Shown here: piece by piece, positions 58,180 to 64,000 of the stretch
Layout: the number at the start of each line of letters is the position of its first letter
Numbering within the stretch: the stretch's first letter is position 1
Notes under the pieces: generated by a model
Told to the model about the DNA's origin: nothing
The model's input: the letters and a program-made list of their open reading frames with translations, nothing else
Databases searched by the model: none
Source of the DNA: Sycon ciliatum
Lineage: Eukaryota > Porifera > Calcarea > Leucosolenida > Sycettidae
Length of the DNA stretch: 64,000 bases
Assembly: GCF_964019385.1 (NCBI RefSeq)
Contig: NC_088645.1
Coordinates: 20,187,158-20,251,157 of the forward strand
Direction: 5' to 3'
Program-made: the position numbers and the translations under genes

Positions 58180-59040
58180 GGGGAAGTTAAGGCAAAAATT
58201 AAAATTTCACCAGTTGTAGTCTTCGGGGTGCTGAGTCGAATGGTCGTGGTCCTAGGAAGCTGAGACGCTCCCTTCCTACTTGAATATCAATCGAACTCGC
58301 GCACTTCCACCGAAACTGGGTGACTGCGCCCTACTAGATGGGGATTTGTATGCAAAATGTCACTAAAAGCGCCATTTCGTTCTTATAAAAGCACGGATGA
58401 CCGCGATTGGCCCATATGTTGTAGTCTTTTGGACGCTGAGTCGGCTGGTTTTGGTCCGAAAAGGCTGCGATGCAGCGTTCCTCCTTTATTCCCAATCGAA
58501 CATGGTTGAACATGCGGTCACGTGCTGCTGCGTACGCCAGTCAACTGGTCACCGTGCCTGCAGGGTACAACTTACTAGCCTGTTTGACCTTTTTTGGGTG
58601 CAGTCCTGTCACTCGAGTTGAACCTTGGTGTGAAAGTAACAGAGTTGTCGCCTGCTGGCGTGGTGACCAGGCCAGGTGATTTGGGCACCCAAGAGCACGT
58701 GACCGCTTGTTCAACCATGTTCGATTGGGAATAAAGGAGGAACGCTGCATCGCAGCCTTTTCGGACCAAAACCAGTCGACTCGGCGTCCAAAAGACTACA
58801 ACATATGGGCCAATCGCGGTCATCCGTGCTTTTATAAGAACGAAATGGCGCTTTTATTGACATTTTGCATACAAATCCCCATCTAGTAGGGCGCAGTCAC
58901 CCAGTTTCGGTGGAAGTGCGCGAGTTCGATTGGGATTCAAGTAGGAAGGGAGCGTCTCAGCTTTCTCGGACCAAAACCATTCGACTCAGCACCCCGAAGA
59001 CTACAACTGGTGAAATTTTAATTTTTGCCTTAACTTCCCC
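58180..59040. mobile_element. 861-bp foldback element with long terminal inverted repeats
   Basis: Arms of about 349 bp (58180-58528 and 58692-59040) begin GGGGAAGTTAAGGCAAAAATT and are near-identical inverted copies around a 163-bp centre. ATTAAA occurs on both flanks (58174-58179 and 59041-59046), a possible 6-bp target duplication. Matching open frames on opposite strands (IGPYVVVFWT) follow from the symmetry. No transposase is present. Confidence 0.8.
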
Positions 59041-59499
59041 ATTAAAATACGCGAGAAAGATCAACCCTCTGGCAAAAGGTCTTGACCCAAATAGATCCAG
59101 TCCTTGATACACTATTAAATGTAACTCTCCTATCCGGACCTCAAAATTTAAGGCACCGGGCACACTCTCGGTGAGCTTTAGTGGAAATATTACTACTCTG
59201 TTGCCATTTGTTTGCGGAAATAGTGACGTGATGCGTCAGATCTCTAACACTTCCCATAAATGTGTGCGTGATTCAGAATAATGGGCAGTGAGCGGTCTCC
59301 GACTGCCCGTGTAAAATACGAGTGTACCTGACAGCGACTTTCATCCAGATATGACCCAGTCGTGCAGTTTGACTGCGCAGGTTGTGTGCAGACCTTACGT
59401 GGATACCGATGCTAGGGATAACATAAAATTTAGTTAGTATCTTTTTTAATTGTTATAAAAAAGGAGAAGTACAGAATGTTATAAGAGTTATGACTAACT

Positions 59500-59640
59500 G
59501 TCCACCAACGTAACCAGATCATATACAGTCAGTGATCGGGACACAATGGTACAAACTGACAATGAGCACTGAGACATTCAACGACGAGACACCTAGCTCA
59601 ACCACTTCTCCAAGACGCAAACCAACAGCCATCCAAGGAT
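59500..59640. repeat. Fragment of the CCTTCCAACTTGGAAGG family
   Basis: ACACAATGGTACAAACTGACA, GCACTGAGACATTCAACGACG and CAACAGCCATCCAAGG match the order of blocks at 40370-40490. Confidence 0.5.
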
Positions 59641-60002
59641 TACACATGGTGGTACATGATTGTACTTGTTTCACAGTGACAATGGTACTGACCTGTACTT
59701 GTACGCCATGTTGTGATTCTTGTTGGCCGTTAGCAGCTCCGTGCACAGCGGACGCAACTGGTCACCATGCAGCTCTTTGAGCATCAATCTCTGCACGAAC
59801 AAGACACATGGATTGATGGTTGGAGGATCGCTACTCTATTATTATTATTACACGAAGCACAGAAGCACAGAAGACATAATTACATGGTTTCGACTAGACA
59901 TTACAACCAATTACTCTTCAAGTCAAATGATGTGATGCTTAAAGCTGCAGCAAACAATTCATTGTATTCGGTACAAGAGACACAACATTCTCGCTCCACA
60001 TG

Positions 60003-60960
60003 TACTGGCACACCCAGAGACATAGACAACAATAGCGACAATACACAAAGTGAAGGGTAGTTGGCCGCAGCCAGATGTGACTCGGATAATGAGTGAGGTA
60101 TGGAAGCAAGGACTGAGAACACAGTGTCTCAGATAGAATAGGCATGCCGGTGGATAGCAGAAATAGGCCATGATGCAGAACCACTTGGGACCGTCAGATT
60201 AATAATTCTGGACCGAGCCAGCCGGGAAAAAACCCAAGCGCCGACGGACGCAGTTGTGAGGGAAAAAACCGGGTGTATATCCCCAAAGGCGAGTAGGCAT
60301 CATGTAGGCATGGCAAGCACATCACGGCAAAAAGTGATTAAAAAGCAGTGATAAAAAAGCAATGATAATATGCACAGAAATTAAGGGTGAGACTCAAAAC
60401 TGACTGAAGTAGTCAGGAAAAGAATCGACAATAAAGAACACACCAGATGCCATATTTGCAACAGAAAATATTTCGCGAGAAATCATTTCTGGCCTATCTC
60501 GCCGCGCTCGGCCGGCGAGAAATACAATTATTAATAAAAACAAAAATATTTATGTGGCACATCGTGTACAGTATGTAAGGACACAATAAGTATAACAATA
60601 GTGTGTAACACATGGCTCCGCTGGTGTTGCTTGGCCAGAAATCGCCCGCACCAGCACGCTCGCCATGCCGAGTGAGTAAAGCCTCTCCAAGCTGCTCGAT
60701 CCTGGGCCATCACGTAGAGCTCGTTCTGGTGGTACTGAGTGGAAAAGCCTGGCGCATTTCTGTGCGACACGTCACTGTAAAGGACATCCGGCAGTGTGAC
60801 AACCTTCGGCGTTGGCCAATGGTGAAGTGTCCACGCATCGCTCGCCCCACAGGTGCATCATCCGGCAGACGGAGAGCATGGCAAAGCATGCCCAAACGAG
60901 CATTATCCACGGTTGTGCATATCGGCTACAAGACACATGCCGCGCATGTGTGAGGAATAT
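60003..60960 (-). mobile_element. LINE 3' end, minus strand, second copy
   Basis: 60003-60480 matches 33270-33350 plus 33780-34215 (AGTTGGCCGCAGCCAGATGTG; GACCGAGCCAGCCGGGAAAAA). 60540-60960 on the minus strand gives an RT C-terminal tail (LPDDAPVGRAMRGHFTIGQ; MAQDRAAWRGFTHSAWRA). Here the two parts are nearly adjacent, showing the undisturbed order. Confidence 0.65.
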
Positions 60961-61330
60961 ATGAATTCACGGCTCGCGTGACTCCAGGTCACATTGAGTT
61001 TTCATTACTCGCAGATGCAGCAACTAAAATGGTGGAACGTGAGTAGATAAAAACCACTGCAAAGGGGTCAAATACCAAAAATTCCATTCGCTGCATCCAT
61101 GTTATACTCATGCCAGGATGCGAGTTCCCTCCTAACTAACCGATCGACTCACACACAATGTAGCAGAAGAACAGCTACTGCTGCAGAAAGACATGCGACC
61201 AACTACTATACGTCAACAGGCACGCCAGTTATATGAAGCCGAGGCAAAAGAAATATTCCAAAGTTTATAGATTTTGTACCACATCACACTCCTGCATAAT
61301 CGCTGTTCTTGTAAGACAAACTTGACGTAC
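60961..61330. other. Intergenic, no gene seen
   Basis: No feature can be assigned. Confidence 0.3.
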
Positions 61331-63198
61331 CAACAGTTTGCAGGTAATCCTTCCCACGTGCTCCTGGTGTGATCCTTCACGCTGCATCGAGCCTAGCCAG
61401 GCTCTCCGGCTACCTTGAACAATACCGGAGCGTGATGGCTTCGGCCCGGAGGCGGCCAAGGATAATTTCTCAACCAGGCCGCCTACGGCTTGCTCTGCGA
61501 CTGGCGGTAGTGCATTACCAGCACTATCATCTGTTGCTTGGTTTTGCGAGCTATCGGGCTCAGTGTCCGCAGCACAGAGGGATGGCAGAGGTTGGTTGTG
61601 CTGCAGCGCACACAACTGCATGATCACCGCGTCGGCACATGCCTCCGTGACGCACTTGTGATGGTGTCCACCAGTCGATGACGACATCTTCTTCAGGAAA
61701 CTGTCTACGGGTCTGTATTGCATTGAAAGATAATCCCACAGCCAGCAACCAATGTAAATTGAAAATAGAAGACGCTGAACAAAGACGCAGTCACTCAAAA
61801 TGCGCTTATTTCCTTTTGACTGTTGATCTCATGTCAAGACTCTGTTACTTCCATGTGAGAATTGAGTCAACTTCAAACCTACGAGGTGAGGGATTCTCAC
61901 TCCCCGATACAGTGCGTAATGCTCACAGGGGCAGACCCACAGTGCCGCTCAATGAAATCCGATCTAGTTACTCAAGTTCAATGTACCGTGCACCAGTTCA
62001 CCTTCCCAATGTTTGCACCTCTGGGGCTGCGCAGCACCCGGCTTGGTCGCATTTCATTGAACATCACTGTTTTTGTTTCCACTTCACCTCCAATATGTAA
62101 GACATGAACAGTCATTGGCTACACTACGTACAGCGAATGTTTCCTAATTTTCACCCAGGAGGGCATCACCAGGGACATAGGGGAGGATACAAAGATGGTT
62201 GATATAAGACAGTACACTGTCTCTGAGTATTGCATGAGTGACAAGGCACCACACACGTCTAGACAGTTGTAGCTAGTACTTTTATGGCAGGTGGCAATCC
62301 TCAGACAACTGATCAAATCAGCTTTAATTCTAGGAGTAATAAAAAACAACCAGGCAAATCGGATTTCCTCTTTGATACTCCACAGCAACACACTGGGCTC
62401 TAGAAGTGAGATAGATAATTTCGAATGGCTGAGTCTTTGCGTACTAGTTACCTCCTTTCAAACTAAGATGTTGTCACAGTTTTACGAGTACAGAGTTGTT
62501 CCGAAGTGATGCACAAGACAAAGAATACACCCATGACAAACAAAAACACTGTGTTCTGAACACTATTTGCAAATCCCATTCCTCCAGGATGTGCATTCAT
62601 GCGTTTTAAAAATTAATGATTACATCATCTGGGGGTTTTCCGTACCGTGGAGCTGACAGAAAGGAAACAGAGTGAAACGGAAATCTTCGTACTTCATGGA
62701 TATTTTTAACCCGCTCGAGCACGGCTTCCACACTCTGATCCTGTACAGCAGCGAGAATCACACACATAGGGGTTGGGTGAACATAGAACCATGGGTAATG
62801 CACTTGGACATCAAATACCTACATTGTTTCAGGCGACGATCATTCAAGTATACTATTCCTCATTTCATACCTTGATTTAAAGTAATTTGAATGGCACCAT
62901 TTTCGACTTTCGCTGGAAACAGAAATGAATTGGCATGATGGGAGAATCGAGAAAATTTCAAGACGACTGCACAGTCAGTGTATGCAGTGCAGTGTGCAGT
63001 GAACATGGCTCGTCACTCGAACTGCGTGGCCGATATTGCATACTTTGGTATGCTGGCGCAAAACAAATTCGCTCATAGAGGAAGACGAAAGCGTCTCACC
63101 GCCTTTCAATTTCACCGGGCCAGAAGTTTTTCGACGCTGAAGACGATGGAATAGTCCGCGGCGCTGCGACCCGACCACAACAACCCGAAATTCATCCC
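61331..63198 (-). CDS. Probable multi-exon gene, product not recognised
   Basis: Several minus-strand stretches look like real exons with GT-AG borders. 63198-63100 reads GDEFRVVVVGSQRRGLFHRLQRR. 62802-62646 reads HYPWFYVHPTPMCVILAAVQDQ, then VEAVLERVKNIHEVRRFPFH. 62216-62155 reads YCLISTIFVSSPMSLVMPSW. 62066-61987 reads MFNEMRPSRVLRSPRGANIG. About 61687-61331 reads MSSSTGGHHHKCVTEACADAV and ends near a GTACGT donor. Protein-like composition and splice sites support coding, but phases do not all join, so exons are missing or wrong. I do not recognise the family. Confidence 0.35.
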
Positions 63199-63603
63199 CT
63201 GGAAGATGTAAATGCATAATGATGAGACAGCAGAACAGCTTATGGGCCGTATGCATACAGTGTGAGTTGGCACAAACAATCATGTGCTCTAACAATACAG
63301 CGTGAATCGATAGTTTCCATGATGTTGCTTGAGCTAGTGCATCACTTGTCCGCGGCTTTGCCAAGGCAACTCTAACAACGAAGTAATCACATAAGGTCCA
63401 TACCCGCTGCTGGCGCAATAATCAAAAATATTTGGCTACTCAGTGTCTACAATCAGTGTATTGTTTTTTTTTGCTTTTTAAGCTAGCAATGAAGTGACTG
63501 AGTTGCTACGCCAACAAGCCTAGAACATACTGGAAGGCCGTCCGTGAGCACATACACAGCTTGAATATCCTGCACTTGTCCCAGGCACTGAGAAATAGGG
63601 TGA

Positions 63604-63689
63604 CAAACACATACACACACATGCACACGTACACACGCACATACACACATGCACATACACACAATCACGCATACATACACACACACAAC

Positions 63690-63750
<61 letters not shown>

Positions 63751-63805
63751 CGCTCACGCATGCACACGCACATGTACACACAGATACACACACACATACA
63801 CGCAC
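63604..63805. repeat. Long (CA)n microsatellite
   Basis: About 200 bp of CA repeat, pure in the middle (about 63695-63748) and interrupted by TG, CG and TA at both sides. Open frames on both strands are repeat artefacts. Confidence 0.95.
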
Positions 63806-64000
63806 ATGTGTAGGAATTAGTATCGCAGGGTACATATTATAGAAACCTATGCCTTTCACCAGCTCCTCTTTTCCTTGTCATGGAAGCATTCACATGCAAC
63901 ACAGCTCAGATAAGGCAACTACTCGCTCAACGCAACCGACGACCACTCACCCACGACCGAGTTGCACACTGCTGCATATACATCAGTCATCCGGGAGTCG

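Noticed and set aside
58397-58823. Two related genes on opposite strands
   Set aside because: They mirror each other because they lie in the arms of the foldback element; no domain.
63483-63859. Long open frames of Cys-Val or His-Thr repeats
   Set aside because: They are translations of the (CA)n/(TG)n microsatellite in every frame.
1-64000. CRISPR arrays, bacterial operons or prophage
   Set aside because: No regularly spaced repeats with unique spacers; spliced genes, LINEs and MITEs show a eukaryotic genome.

Overview
This is eukaryotic, almost certainly metazoan, nuclear DNA. Genes are split by short GT-AG introns. A seven-exon RPS13 gene encodes a protein of the usual animal length (151 aa). 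RING/B-box genes and APE-type LINEs, foldback elements, MITEs and (CA)n tracts fill the rest. The mix suits a marine invertebrate (sponge, cnidarian or mollusc), but the sequence does not settle the lineage. All gene models were built by eye from splice sites and reading frames.

Layout. 1-357 is a foldback element. 0.9-3.3 kb holds an intact six-exon USP10-like ubiquitin protease. 5173-23015 is a giant imperfect inverted repeat (about 17.8 kb) with a head-to-head RPS13 pair at its centre. The right RPS13 copy (+) is intact and carries a candidate C/D snoRNA in an intron. The left copy (-) has a 1-nt frameshift and a damaged snoRNA D box. The right arm alone holds a 3,836-bp DNA transposon (16077-19912) flanked by GGGC duplications. 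The uninterrupted left arm preserves the pre-insertion site. Its three-exon gene encodes a predicted 962-aa protein whose domain order resembles RAG1: an N-terminal zinc motif, a RING, a second zinc finger and a DDE-like core.

24.2-31.8 kb is a decayed tandem array. It holds a perfect 282-bp palindrome, a USP10-like pseudogene copy, two isolated last-exon copies, a broken TRIM-like gene and a fragment where a USP exon border is joined to a TRAF-like RING. 33-35.6 kb is a LINE 3' end cut by a hAT-type MITE with perfect 8-bp duplications. 36.8-39.7 kb carries two tandem acidic-protein genes. 40.8-42.2 kb is a second palindrome whose arms encode a protein family also present in the giant palindrome. 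42.2-49.3 kb holds a tandem repeat split by a decayed LINE, more hairpin repeats and a minus-strand LINE remnant. 52.9-55.9 kb is an apparently intact one-ORF LINE. 56.4 kb has a RING/B-box gene, 58.2-59.0 kb an 861-bp foldback element, 60-61 kb another LINE tail, 61.3-63.2 kb a probable unrecognised multi-exon gene, and 63.6 kb a long (CA)n tract.

The genes do not form one pathway. The themes are repeated inverted duplication, local amplification of ubiquitin-related genes (USP10-like, RING, TRIM-like), and a mobile element relevant to the origin of RAG recombinase.
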